A stretch of DNA of 64,000 nucleotides, from assembly GCA_009617715.1 (NCBI GenBank), contig VTFK01000126.1:930001-994000 (forward strand), written 5' to 3'. Below the pieces are notes generated by a model, which worked only from the letters and a program-made list of their open reading frames with translations, had not been told where the DNA came from and did not search any database. The translations under genes were made by a program, and so were the position numbers. Origin of the DNA: Plectrocnemia conspersa. Lineage: Eukaryota; Arthropoda; Insecta; Trichoptera; Polycentropodidae. Each line of letters begins with the position of its first letter. Position 1 is the first letter of the stretch. Shown in pieces: positions 1-12,400 of this stretch.

Positions 1-263
1 CTTAAACTCCATCAAGTAATGTTCAATCACTTGCGCAAACACTGACTTTTGATTGATTATTTTTGTTTCTTTGATATTTTTTCTTGGAATATAAATCTTC
101 ATTTGAAGTAATACAACTTTAACACGATTTTTTTAAAGTAAGAATAACATTTGTCTGATTATATAAGCATTCATTTTCTCCATATATATATGCAGGAAAA
201 AAAATATAATAAAGGATGTCTAATGTTGATTCTATACATAATATGCACCTATCACATTTACAG

Positions 264-588
264 ATCTTTATCTCTAGAACTCTCTGTCGAAGAAGAGCAG
301 TTGAGACTGAAGAAACTTGCCGAACGTAAACTGCTACAACGAGAAGAAGAGCTATCGACGACTTCTCTAAAGGAATTGGTCCGCGAAACAAGAAAAGAAT
401 TGTCAATAACTCAACCGATAAAAATGGCCGTGGACATTTTCGCAAATGATACGCTGACCGTTACAAAAACCGCATGTGCCTCTGACAATGACGATTGGGA
501 GAAAGAAAGTAATGACGGAGATAAGCGCTCTCCGAAGAGCGATAGTTCATCACACAGTTCAAAATCATCAATCAGTTCATCTAAATGA
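264..588 (+). CDS. Last coding exon of an unrecognised gene (C-terminal part only)
   Basis: The exon opens after a 3' splice site (CATTTACAG at 255-263) and runs to TGA at 586-588. Base 264 completes a codon begun in an exon to the left of the window. The 107 readable residues start with a charged, probably helical stretch rich in Glu, Leu, Lys and Arg (about residues 5-45). Next come a mixed segment with an acidic patch and a tail that is almost all Ser, Lys and His. An AATAAA lies at about 661, which suits a 3' end. The reading frame stays open upstream to 151, but that part is AT-rich and looks like intron. I do not recognise the family. The charged helix followed by a serine-rich tail suggests the disordered end of a larger scaffold or coiled-coil protein, which is inference. 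Confidence 0.55.
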
Positions 589-1648
589 TTTTTTTAGATA
601 AATTTTTAATAATATACCTGTATGTATATATAGATATTTTTTGTCACTTTAAGATATTGTAATAAATGAGTTTATTTAAATTAATGTCATTTCCTTTTTA
701 AACCACATTATCATTTTTTTATAATTTATTTATCTTCATGTTTATTTTGCAATATGAACAGAATTGTAGATACAAAGCTGTATTTCAGTTTATCGTTATA
801 TAAAAAAAAGGATATAACAGTTAATAAATTATATCCTGTCACGTTACAGCACGATTATTATGTGGAGTGCATTATTTATATTATTTATTTAGTGCATTAT
901 TATTATTAATGATAAAATAGTAAAACACGTTTCAGTCACATTTCAAAGCATCCTAAAGAAAATAATATTGGGTCAATCGATGTGAACTGAGAGTTTATCA
1001 AGAGTCAATGGAAAACTTTGCCGTACCATCTTTGTGCATAAGAACAGTTATTTGCAAAATGTTTATTATCAACTGCACTAAAAAAAAGTCACTCCTAGGC
1101 AAGTAATACGTAAGCAACTATGATTTTTCTTAATATAATATCTATCTTTAATGAGATAAGAAAATGTAATGTTATATTTTAAGAAAATGCGTATAATTTT
1201 TAATTAGTAAATATTTAGTATAAGATTTGCCGAAATATACCATTAAAAAACTTTTAATCATGTGATAAGAACAAATGCGTGTATATTTTTTGTGATAATA
1301 ATTATTTTACGTTAAAATACTATAGGAATAATCTATATATTTTAATCAGTTATATACATACATAAAATAAATTAAGGCGGGTCGTATTATTAAAACTTCT
1401 TATCTATGTTCGGGGAAATTTTTTTTGCAGTTTTGTTTATCTTGGCTGCTATCAAATAATGCAATAAGTTGATCCACTTTTAATTGGTACTCAAAGCTAA
1501 CAATTGATGAAGCACTTGAAGATTGAATAGAATACGCATCGGCTAAGAAATCATATTAGATCATGTCGCCAAATTCAGGCTTGCTAAAGTGCTGAACAGA
1601 AAACTCGTAAAAATACTTGCGATCTTCAGACCAAAGTCATCTAAAGAA
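589..1648. other. 3' UTR and intergenic AT-rich DNA
   Basis: A 3' UTR with AATAAA near 661 is followed by low-complexity AT-rich sequence. I see no coding signature, RNA gene or clear transposon end. Confidence 0.5.
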
Positions 1649-2145
1649 GAATGATAATTTTGGTTTGGTCATCATTACTCACGTGGCAATTGCTCACACG
1701 AACATTGGTAACAAGGTAACTTCTCACAACAAAAATTGTTCACAAATCGATTGCAAAATTAACAAGACACAAGCAAAATCAATTGAATGAAATTAGATAT
1801 TAATAAATATTTATACACAATTTTTTTAAATAATAATGTGGCAATTAGGTATTTTTAATTTAAAAATCGAAAGCATATGGATAATTTTAATTATGAAAGC
1901 TGCTGATTTGTTAAACTAAATATAGCAATGAACGGTGATAGATATGAGCAAATTAATGCAATGTATTTAATTATTATATAAGAAATATGTTTTTTTAACC
2001 TACACCATAATTCGCAACTACTCTGAAAAGTGACTTGTAAGTGATCGATTTGTGACCAATTTTCGCATGAACAATATCCTGTGACCAATGTTCGTCTGAC
2101 CAGTTGTCATGCGAGCAATAGTTCATTCACCAAAATTTTATATTA
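1649..2145. repeat. Fold-back element with about 100-bp imperfect inverted arms
   Basis: The left arm (about 1649-1754) and right arm (about 2041-2145) match in inverted orientation. Shared blocks include ATAATTTTGGT, GACGAACATTGGT (one or two differences) and TTSACAAATCGAT. The arms consist of short degenerate units around ACATTGG/CACAAAT/GTCAC, about 13-16 bp apart, so each arm resembles a small minisatellite. The spacer (1755-2040) is AT-rich with no convincing coding content. No target-site duplication was found. It is likely a non-autonomous fold-back DNA element. Confidence 0.55.
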
Positions 2146-4842
2146 AAAATATTTTTTTTAAATAAATAGTAACGTAAAAGTAATAAATACTTTAAAATAT
2201 GAAGCAAATTAAATGTGTAAATAAATAATTTAATAATAAAAACTTATTATATTATGTTTACTCCTCAGTATATCTTACGAATGCGTACATATTTTTGTTT
2301 TATTTTATTATAAATAAGAACTATAACATAAACATGTGCGAATACACTGACGTCTAACACTTTATCTGATATAAACAGCGCATATTATTAATGTTGAGTA
2401 TGGTGCTTTATGAAATTATCACATTCTCGCACAAGCCATCGATTCAGGCGGTTGTTCAGAACTGGGGCTCTGCTACTCGTTATAAAACACCACCATGTCT
2501 CCAATAGCTGTATGTATTGCTGTAATTTTTTTTTTTTTATAATAGTAAATTTATTCATATTTTCTGATAATTAAAATAACTAACATATTTTGCCCTTTTT
2601 ATTTTTTTAATAAAACTATTACTTGAGCTATAAGTTCTTGTAAAACAATTTCCGAAATTGAAAATGATTTATATTTTTTAAATTATTAGTTAATTTATCT
2701 CTTCACATTAAATCGGTCATATATTAAATTTATTAGTTAAAAACTAGTTATTCTAATAATTGTAATGGTTTTCAAATTTTAAAATTCGCAAAAAATTACC
2801 CTTATTCTTAAAACAGCTTTACAATATTAATCGTTTTAATTCCACCCTATTTATCATGGGTTATGCAAAAAATCGCTAAATTAAACCTTTACCAATGATG
2901 TTTAATTTAAAAAAATCGAATTTCGACAGATTTGTTAGAAAATATAAACATAAATTTTATTTGAGTATACTAATTTGTACATATAAAATATTTTAATAGA
3001 ATTTTAACAAATTTCTTAAAAAAATTACATTTCTGACTATGTACCTGTTTTTTTTCGCTCATCTGGCCGGGTCCCTCCAATACCACGCCTCTTTCGAGCG
3101 CATAATAGAATATGTTCTTGTAAACTGATATATTATATATAGTCGCATTGAAAAGTTCAATATACAGCAAATGCATTATTTTAAAGTTTAACAAATTTCA
3201 CCTATAATAAAAAAATATTTAGTTTTAAAAATAGTTAAAAAATCGGGTTGTACATTTCTTAAATTTTAACGATGTTATTTTATTTTGTATTAACAAATTT
3301 AAAAAATCTTGTCTTGGAAATGATAGTTCAAGCGTTAAATTAAGAAAGAAAGATTTTAAAAATATAGAATCATTTTCAGATTACTATCGAATTAACGATG
3401 TAATATATGGTATAATGTATTCGATTCTTTCCTAAATAATGAAATCAAAGTAGCAAATACCGATATATCAGATTTCTGAAACAAAAGGGTTAAAAAAATT
3501 CAATTGAAACTGCTACCTTTCTTAATCTGTTTTGTTCAAAGAATGAAGCTTGACTCAAAAATCGTAAAAATTTGGTTCAACTCAATACAAAAATTGCGTA
3601 TCACAATCCTCGATAGGATCTGTGATACATGTTTTGGTTTTTTAAATTCAAACGTAGCCCAAAATGATAGATTGCACATTGAAAAAAAGTCTGACGAAAT
3701 GCCAAAAAATAATTTAATAACCGATAACAATGAACTGGGTTTAACTCTTTTTAAGTTTTTCAGAAAAAGTTCTTAGAGTTACTATAAAATTATATTATAT
3801 GATTATATCAGATTTTTCCAATATATTTTTTATTTTATATTAAAAGATTCATATGTGAATGGTGCAAGGTAATAGGAGTGTATTTTATGTTCAATAGAAT
3901 ACTTTTAAAATAGCCCAAGGAATTGTTTAAGTTATATTCATTTTAAATTTTTTTAAATTATTCTCAATATATCACACAAATTAGATTTCGTCAGATCAAG
4001 TTTTGTATCAATTAGGCCACTGGAGATTTATTAATTGCTGATGTTAAACAACATTTGTATAATTAAAGCTCGCTTTGCTCATTATATTTTCTTATAATTG
4101 AGAGATAATCCAAAGTAGTCGTAAAAAGGGAAAAAATCATCATTTTATCACATTATTTCATTTTAGTATTTTATTATCATTTTTCAAATATATCTTTTAT
4201 GTTTTATATTTGTTTCATTTTAATATGTTTGACCATTGTTACGCATTGGGATAACCTGTTAGGTCATGATAGTTATGATAGTAAATAAATAAATTAATTG
4301 ATAATTTAAATCTTCATAGCTCTGTTTACAATACATTTTTCGACTCATTTAACTGTTATTAATTTGTATAATGTGTTCATTTGAATGAGGACCTGAAACT
4401 TAGTATATTGAATAAAATAATTAATTTTCGACCAAAATCTTAGTTAACATATTCTTGCTATAATAAAATAAAAACTATATGTATGTAAAAAATTATTCAT
4501 TTTTTTGTTTTAAATAATTTGAGAGATTAAACATACGTACAGTTTCAATAGCTACCCGAACATAATTATTATGTATTAAAGTATTACAGATACAAGGAGT
4601 AATATGTAATTAAAATATAATATATAAAAAAATTTTTTAGATAAATAATATAATTTTATCGCTACTCTCATTTACCAATTTTATCAACTATTTCAATTAC
4701 AGTTTCCTGTAATTTATCATCCTTATTGTAGCATTTTTTCACAATCCTTTAAATATACCTTATCAATGAGATAAAAGAACATTTCCTAATACGTAGATAA
4801 TTTTTTGATAAACATTTTTTTTACATTTGTATATCATTTAAG
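2146..4842. other. Intergenic AT-rich DNA upstream of the oxygenase exons
   Basis: This is mostly low-complexity AT-rich sequence. It probably contains the promoter and a small first exon of the myo-inositol oxygenase gene. Short ATG-to-GT candidates occur near 4266 and 4479, but none is convincing. Short open frames at 3000-3190 (-) and 3504-3776 (+) show no recognisable motif. Confidence 0.4.
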
Positions 4843-6724
4843 GAAAAAGAGTTGGTGAACATATTAGATCCATCTCAAATTTTACGCCCCGAGATTGTAT
4901 ACAATGGCAAACCCATCAACGCTTTTCGAGATTACAGCATCGACAATAATGATCCGATTAAAGTGAGAATTCACAATACTTACAAAGCAATGCATACACA
5001 TCAATCCGTTGATTTTGTGAGAGGTAAATATTCAACACGCAAAATAATAAATTAACCGTAAATTAAAATTAATATTATAATTAATAAATAGAAAAAATGG
5101 AGAAATGGTTGAAATTTAATCATTTCAAATCGACTATCAAAGAAGCTCTGATCAAACTCAACGATCTCGTAGACGAATCTGATCCGGATACTGACGTTCC
5201 AAATATTGTGCATGCATTCCAAACTGCCGAACGCATAAGAGCTGATTACCCGGGTATGGATTGGTTCCATCTCACTGGTCTAATCCACGATTTGGGAAAG
5301 GTATTTTATTTTCTTATAATATATTTATATACTTTATTGAGGAGGATGTTTTTAGATCATGGCGTTCCATTCAGAACCTCAGTGGTGCGTCGTCGGAGAT
5401 ACGTTTGTGGTAGGCTGTGAATGGGCACCGTCGATAGTGTATCGTGAAAGCAGTTTTGTTGATAACCCTGATGGAAATGACGCTCGCTACAAGTAAGACT
5501 TTCAAAATAATCAATTAACTTAAATACATATTTATTAATATATGTTTCAGTTCTAAATGTGGCATGTACAAAGAAAACTGCGGGCTTGATAATATTACAC
5601 TATCTTGGGGTCATGACGAATACCTTTACCGGGTTTTGAAACACAATAGAGCGAAGCTGCCTGAAGCTGCATTTTCAATGATAAGGTAGGCTATACAATA
5701 TTCAATTAAATGTCTTCTTTATATTGCCAGTTTGAATAATACCGTCACAATTTCTAGTCAGTATTGTTGATATGTTTATATTAAGCTGAAGAGGCAAATT
5801 GTAACCTGTATAAAAATTATTTGGTAGCGATTATGAGTCATTGTTTCCACTGACATTTTTAGTAAGTGTCATATGTTTTGACTATATCATGAAGTTGGTT
5901 GTTATGTTTAAAGGGAATAAAATTTATTTTATGCCTAATTATGCCTAAGCATATGGAACCATAATAACTACTCGTATAAAGTATAAATCTAAAAAATATA
6001 TGTTTTCTTTAATAAATAGGCAAATTATGATCAAAATATACAAAAATTTGTGCTGCGCGTCCAAATGTACCTCTACATTTTCTGTATAAATAAGAAAAAT
6101 ACCCTTTATTCAAGATTTTATTTTGTAAAATAATATTAAGAAATATTGCAATATAATAGCTTAAATGTAGAGTAGCTCATTCATATTATGTATTCCTGTA
6201 AATATGTATATATATTTTGATTTTAAAATGCTTCTTTTGAAAATCTATAAATTTATTTTATGGCAGTTCTTCTAGGCCAGTGATACGTCATTATCTTTTT
6301 ATGTGTATTATTTAAAATTGTGATAGTATTATGTTTTTAATTAATTAGTTATTATCTAATTAATTAACAAGAATATACCAAATATCTAATCTTTTGACCT
6401 TTCATGTATAAATCAACTTTTAACCTAAATTTTAAACTTTAATGTTTTTAGATACCATTCATTTTATCCGTGGCATGCTGGCGGTGATTATAAACATTTA
6501 ACTAACCACAAGGATGATGAAAAGTTGAAATGGGTATTGCAATTCAAGTGAGTGATATATAATATAATATATATTTTTTTAATAAACATTTTCTTATTAA
6601 TAATTTTTTTTATAGCAAATATGATCTGTACTCGAAGAGTGAAGATATTCCAGATATTGAATCTTTGTGGCCATATTACGAAAATTTGATTGATAAATAT
6701 ATACCAGGAGTTCTCGAATGGTGA
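4843..6724 (+). CDS. MIOX: Inositol oxygenase (myo-inositol oxygenase), first small exon not found
   Basis: This enzyme oxidises myo-inositol to D-glucuronate, the first step of inositol breakdown, in the cytosol with a di-iron centre. Exons: 4843-5023, 5092-5300, 5356-5492, 5551-5685, 6452-6547 and 6616-6724. All introns are GT-AG and the phases agree, giving 288 residues, close to the usual 285 or so. Visible motifs: [16 protein letters not shown]; the iron ligands in [31 protein letters not shown] and NKYDLY; and the ending GVLEW. All six expected metal ligands (four His, two Asp) are present, so the enzyme looks functional. The first listed exon has no ATG before its Leu-Val-Asn and follows a TTTAAG acceptor, so a short upstream coding exon is missing. 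AATAAA sites near 6870-6880 suit a 3' end. The introns are small, except for about 766 bp before exon five. Confidence 0.95.
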
Positions 6725-6951
6725 TTTAATATTTAATAATAATTAGCATAGTATATAGTATAAATACACAAGTACATATTAACAAATTATTTTATATTAT
6801 TATATCTTATTTTTATCACTGAAATATATTTTATTATAAGTAGTTTTAATGTAAATTTATATATTTAAAATAAATAAAGGTTATCTGTAATTATTTGGAT
6901 TTAAATTAAATAACTGGATCTATATATATATTGTATATATAATATATACAG

Positions 6952-7076
6952 CAGGCGCGGACGGTGAAATATTTTGAGAAATAAGGGCATGCGGTCAGCA
7001 TGCCCTTATAACTCACTCACTCTGTCACTTAACACGCGAGCGATCGTGAGGGAAAGTATCTCACCGCCCGCACCTG
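6952..7076. mobile_element. Short MITE with imperfect terminal repeats and a perfect internal hairpin
   Basis: The ends CAGGCGCGGACGGTGAAAT (6952-6970) and the inverse of 7058-7076 match at 15 of 19 positions. Inside, ATAAGGGCATGC and GCATGCCCTTAT (about 6981-7009) form a perfect 12-bp stem with a 5-nt loop. The element is only 125 bp and has no coding capacity. Flanks resemble (A/T)TATACAG on both sides, but the right copy runs into the adjacent Tc1-like element, so the duplication is uncertain. Confidence 0.6.
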
Positions 7077-7081
7077 TTATA

Positions 7082-8371
7082 CAGCCTTGGCCATAATAAT
7101 GGGGCACCCCTTAAAATTGTACGTAACTCTTTATAAGTGCATAGTCTGACCGAAATATTTTAGCAGGTAGTTTTAACCGTAATTTTGAAAACTAAACAAA
7201 GGAATTTGCGATTTTTTATTATTCACTTGAATTTTAAAATGGGACTGCAGGTCTTTTTGTTGTCTGGCCTAAGCGACCGTTATGTTCAGTTGCGTGTTCG
7301 CCCTTTATTTGTCGTTACAATTTTTTTATTTAATAATTTAATTTGAATATTATATAAACATTTAAAAAAGGCGATTTAACCCTTTCCGGCATAGTGGTTG
7401 CACGGTGAGACCACCTCTTTGGGATTTTTTTCCGCGACTTGCATTCATATCTACGGATGAAACCATCAATGTGGACTTGGCCTATTTCCTCCTCTAACCA
7501 AATTTTAGAGCGACATCGTCGATGGTCATTCTCGCTCGGGTGTGACACATCATTTCTTATTTTGACTTTTTTGCTGTGACATATTTCTAAAGTGCATATT
7601 TCGGGTTATTTTTTTTCGTTTATATCTTTTTACCGTATCAACATAGGTAAGTTAGTTTTTAAATATACATTATATGAAATGTATAGATTTGGAACATATA
7701 ATAATTTGAATATATTTTTGTATATTTCATACATTTATTTACTGTAATATTTACATAATTTTTTGTTTTTTTTCAATATTTAAAAATTTTTTTTTTCAAA
7801 TATTTTTTTTATTTAATTTAAACATATCTAAGGCAATTTTTTAAATATATTCTGCTAAAAAAACCCAAAAATTCTAGCTGCATCTGTTCGTGTGCCGCAA
7901 AGGGTTAAGTGAAGCTAAAAGAGCGAATACAATTTTATTGCATTCACAAGGACTGAATCAATCATAAATTAGTAAATACATTAATTGTTCAGAAGGAAGA
8001 CCGAATGTTCTTCAAAAATCGGTAAAAAACGTTTTCAAAGCTGGCTGTTGAAGTATCTGCAAGCTGAGGGACATCTATTTTTCGCGGACGGTGAGAAGAA
8101 AGCTCAACGATGTGTTACTCAGTTTTTGGAACCCCTGGTGTAACAGTACACGTGCGTCGAAGAGTTGGAGAAGAATATCTAGCTGATTGCGTAGTACCCA
8201 AAGTCAAATATTGTAGCAGAAGCGTTAAAGAAAGGTGTTGACGTTACCGTCCGATTCTAGCAAGAAAACGCTCCTTGCCATTCTTCGCTAAAAAGCAGGG
8301 GTTGGTTTGCGTCAAAGGATTTAACGCTATAACACATTTATTGGGGTGCCCCATTATTATGGCCAAGCCTG
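7082..8371. mobile_element. Tc1/mariner-like element with decayed transposase
   Basis: Terminal inverted repeats of about 29 bp start CAGCCTTGGCCATAATAATG at 7082, and the inverse copy ends at 8371 with one mismatch. Both are flanked by TA (7080-7081 and 8372-8373). The internal strand 7910-8330 (+) still encodes broken pieces of a Tc1-type transposase, including a VRRRVGEEYLADCVVPK-like run near 8150-8205 and QENAPCHSSL near 8260-8290. The second piece matches the second catalytic Asp region, with Glu or Asn replacing the usual Asp-Asn. In-frame stops and frameshifts make it inactive. A second element is inserted at 7380-7904. Confidence 0.85.
7380..7904. mobile_element. TTAA-flanked piggyBac-like MITE nested in the Tc1-like element
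   Basis: The left end TTAA|CCCTTTCCGGCA (TTAA at 7376-7379) and right end TGCCGCAAAGGG|TTAA (TTAA at 7905-7908) are inverted copies with one mismatch over 12 bp. The TTAA duplication and CCC start fit piggyBac-type non-autonomous elements. An open frame in the left third (7330-7548, minus) shows no recognised domain. Similar ends occur at 57028-58690 and 61245-61608. Confidence 0.7.
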
Positions 8372-8373
8372 TA

Positions 8374-9431
8374 TATATTAGAATAGTGATTTAAGGATAA
8401 TAAAACATAAAACTCGTAATTAGGAACTTTATTTATATGAATTTATGATTATTTATGCAGATATATGCACATATACACATTTAAGTATATAACAAATTGG
8501 TAATTCATAATGCACAGTTATATTGTCAGCACATTAATTGGACAATAGTGGATAGATTTTATACATTAACATGTAAAAATGTGAAATTTGTATACAATTT
8601 TAACATTACAATTCCATTCACATATAAGTACATAATAAATTATTCTGAAAACGATAAAAAATAAATAGGTATATACCAAAATTTGTTCATTAGCTTTTAC
8701 ATACATTAAAAACTAATAGAATTAACAGTCGCGAAATATAACTATCAATATACAATTGCATTGGTATGGTTTTAAAATAAATACGATTATCATGAAAAAT
8801 AGATAAAACAATATAAATTTAAAAAGTACATATGTACATATTTAAAAATTTACATAAAAATTATTTTAACTGAATCATATTGGTAAATAAAAATATTTAT
8901 TTATAAAATTATCACATCACTATATAAATGCATTTTACAATACAGTAAAGTTATGCGTAAAGAAAAAAAATATTATTTATACTTTTTTCTTATTCACACA
9001 CAATACAACCATAAGTTAGATTATTATCATTTCGGCTTTAAAATTAACAAACAAAACAAGGCACCGAGTGGTTGGAATTAAAAATACTGATTACAAGATT
9101 AATAATTGGAACGTCGATGACAAGGATTTATCATATCAATATAAAATGGAGGCAAAATTTCATTAATCAAAAATCACAACATGAATACATTTTTATAAAA
9201 ATACGCTCTAACATATATGCGATAAATAGCTGAAAAATACGTTAAATGCGTTCAAAAGAATGCAATGCACATGACTAAATTATGACTTACATAGCTATAC
9301 ACAAGTCTTTTATGAGGTAAATATATTTATGTCTCCATTGATTAGCATGATGGCATGCGAATACGATTTTGGTATATATTCGTATTAATTAATCAATATA
9401 AAATATGTACATGAGAAAGTTCTTGTTGTAT
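8374..9431 (-). other. Probable long 3' UTR of the cytospin gene
   Basis: AT-rich non-coding DNA follows the cytospin stop codon on the minus strand. An AATAAA on that strand at 8428-8433 is a plausible polyadenylation signal, giving a 3' UTR of about 1 kb. Others are possible. No other feature was seen. Confidence 0.4.
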
Positions 9432-12400
9432 TCAAGTTTCAAAGTGTTTATATATTGCCGTTACGTAAGCCATCACCTGTTGCCAGTCCGGTCTCTCCAA
9501 CTGTATCATGTCTTGGATGTTCTAATGGAGGAAAAAAATTATTTAGCATGCGTTATTTGATGGATAATCCAATAATGGTTACTTACAAGTGTCGTTGGAA
9601 TGCCGACGCTTTCAGCCGCAGCAAAAGCAGTGGAAAAGTTGTGCTTCTTATCCGACGCCGGTAAAGAATCATATGGCACTAAGGACGGAAGATATGTATG
9701 GAGCAAAGCACAAAGTGCTAAGCCATCATTCCATGAAGAACTGAAAATAAATTAATATTAATTACTTCTTAATCAAAACAATAGCAATAAATAAAGCTCT
9801 ATAATTAAAGCGTACAACGATTTAACTTTGAAAAATATAGTTACTTATGATAAAATATAAATAATTTTGCACTATTTTCCATTATTTATCGTTATTTAAT
9901 GCTTTAACAAAAAATATCCAAATGTAATGTTATTGATTATGATCGATTTTAATTTTAAGATCTAGATCATAATTATGAATTTTAAATCAAAAAATCTGTA
10001 TCAAAATTGCTACAAAAAATTATTCAGTATTTTTTTACAAAATGATTATATCAAATGCAACTTTTTTGTTAGAAACAATTATATTATAAAATACTACATA
10101 TACTATAAAAACAGAGAAAAATTTAAAATTAGCATATAGCAAAAGATAGGTAAAAAATAATATATGGAGCTTCAACAAAAAAGAACTGTAAATTAATATG
10201 TCAATTTTATGTATACTATTCTAGAAAGTATACATAAAATACCAAAATCAAAATACCGAGCAACTTGTAGCCGAAACTCAGCTTTAAATTAATTCGAAAC
10301 GTAGCATGTATCATAGTCACCTTAGTGAAAAAAGCGCATACAAAAATTCCCTATTGAAAAATGCTTATTTTATACTCAGTAATTGAAATCATTATTAACA
10401 TGTTTTTTTAACATGTTACACTGTTTTATTTGTAAGACTATCGTTAAGAGCCACCGACTCACATACGCGTCATATTCATTTAAAATCAAGAAAGTTGATA
10501 TATATTATAAAACAATTATATAGTAGTGAGTATAGATTAAAAATAAATTATATCTATGTTCATTATACTATTTTTAAGGGATTGTTTATTAATATTTTTC
10601 AGACATCTAAATGACATGAAAACCAGCGGAAAACTGTTCCCTAGTCACAAAAGTTGTATGTCTTGCATATAAAACTGTTTTACCGGTGTATAATTAATAG
10701 CAATTACAAATACTGACAACGATTCTTCGATTAAATTATTAAAAGTGGGAGATTACACAATTTTTTAAAGATATTGTTTTCATTACAAATTTATATATAT
10801 TATCTAGTTTCACGCGATGAATTAAAATATTGTAGTGACTTTATAAAAAAGTTAAAATAATCAATTTTTTATTAAAAAACAACATCAGCTATCATGCATA
10901 AAATTTGTTCAGTTTTAAAGTCGATTTTTATGATCACATATATAAGGAATCAATAAATAATATATTTCTATTATTGAAATATAAAAAAATGCTTATCGAA
11001 ATTTAAATTTTAAAGTAATAATGAAAAATACTTTTTTATGTTAACTATTTTCCAATTACAATCATATTCATCAATCATTAGTGTTATAGTGACTATAGAA
11101 ATAAAATAATTTTTAAACACATAAGCGACAATATATACATTAAAAAAAAATTAGTACCTAAAATTAGTTATATCGATATTTCTATATCCAACAGTTTTAT
11201 TTTGACACCATTTTAACAGAGCGTTTCTCTTGGATCCTCCGTTTTTGACTAGTCCGTTTAAGGGATCTTTTCGGTCACCTGAAACATACAAAAGACATTG
11301 TAAAATTTACATGGAATATGCTACAGCAAGTTATACATTTACTACATAAATATGAAGTGATCATAAGGAAAAAAGATACTAAGTACTAAAGAAATGCATG
11401 CGTTTAATTAAGAATATCACAGTGAAGAATAATAGTGATAGTGAATTAATGATAATAAAATAAAAACAAAAACTAACTAAGATCTCCGTAACTATTCCGT
11501 CGAACGAACGTTTCTAAAGCTTTATTATTTTGCAACAGGGAATGTACGCTAGACGTTTGATCATCAGTCATGTTCGTCGTCGTCGGTAACTTGGTTCCGG
11601 TCAAAGAGTTCATAGTTGTGCACTTAACCGCCGGCGTTACATGACCTTGACCGTCTTGTTTCAATTGATCTGCACAGCGACGGTGAACAAGCAACGCATA
11701 TATATTCAGTGCATTAAGAAAAAATATACAATATATAAGAATACTATCAAGCGTATATATACATATAAATATATATATATATTGGTGTGAGTTTATCGCA
11801 TTGTATACCGTTGGCGAGTGCAGCGTTGCGGTGATTCCGAGGATAGCTCAGTGGTTTGGAAGACGGTGATGTGCTATTGTATCCGTTATTAGTGATGGGA
11901 GTGCCGGTGTTAATGGAACTACCGCTATTGTTTAGTGGACTTCCGCTCGGTTTTGGCAAGTCTGTGGGCGACGACGTCCTGTCACGCAGCGGACTACCTG
12001 AGTGCTAAAGTAAAATTCGATTAATTCAACAAAAACTCATTTAATCTATTATTTTATATTGAATTGAAGAATACCTGTTGATTGATTTGATTTTCAAAAT
12101 TATCGCCGGATAAGAGACTGTTGAAGCTGGAGGTGGAAGACGCTAGAGATCCACTCAATCCGGCTCCGGCCTTTGCTTGCTTTGCTGCGTTTTCAATGCT
12201 TTCAATTAGTGATTTAACGCTAAGCCTCGAATCTTGCCGAGTGGCTCCTACTATTAATTTAAAAATTAATAATAGAATTCTTGATAAAGAAATGATTTCA
12301 AGAAAGTTGTTTGGAAAATAACAGCCAATTTTTAAGTTTAACTAAATAAATAAAAAACAACTGCTTTAAAAAACTAAAATAAATTATGTATTTCTTAAAA

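Noticed and set aside
2970..3194. 74-codon minus-strand frame with a GC-richer middle
   Set aside because: No motif was recognised. Composition is AT-driven except about 40 bp, with no splice or start support.
12121..12321. Plus-strand open frame
   Set aside because: It is the antisense shadow of the cytospin exon 12247-12075.
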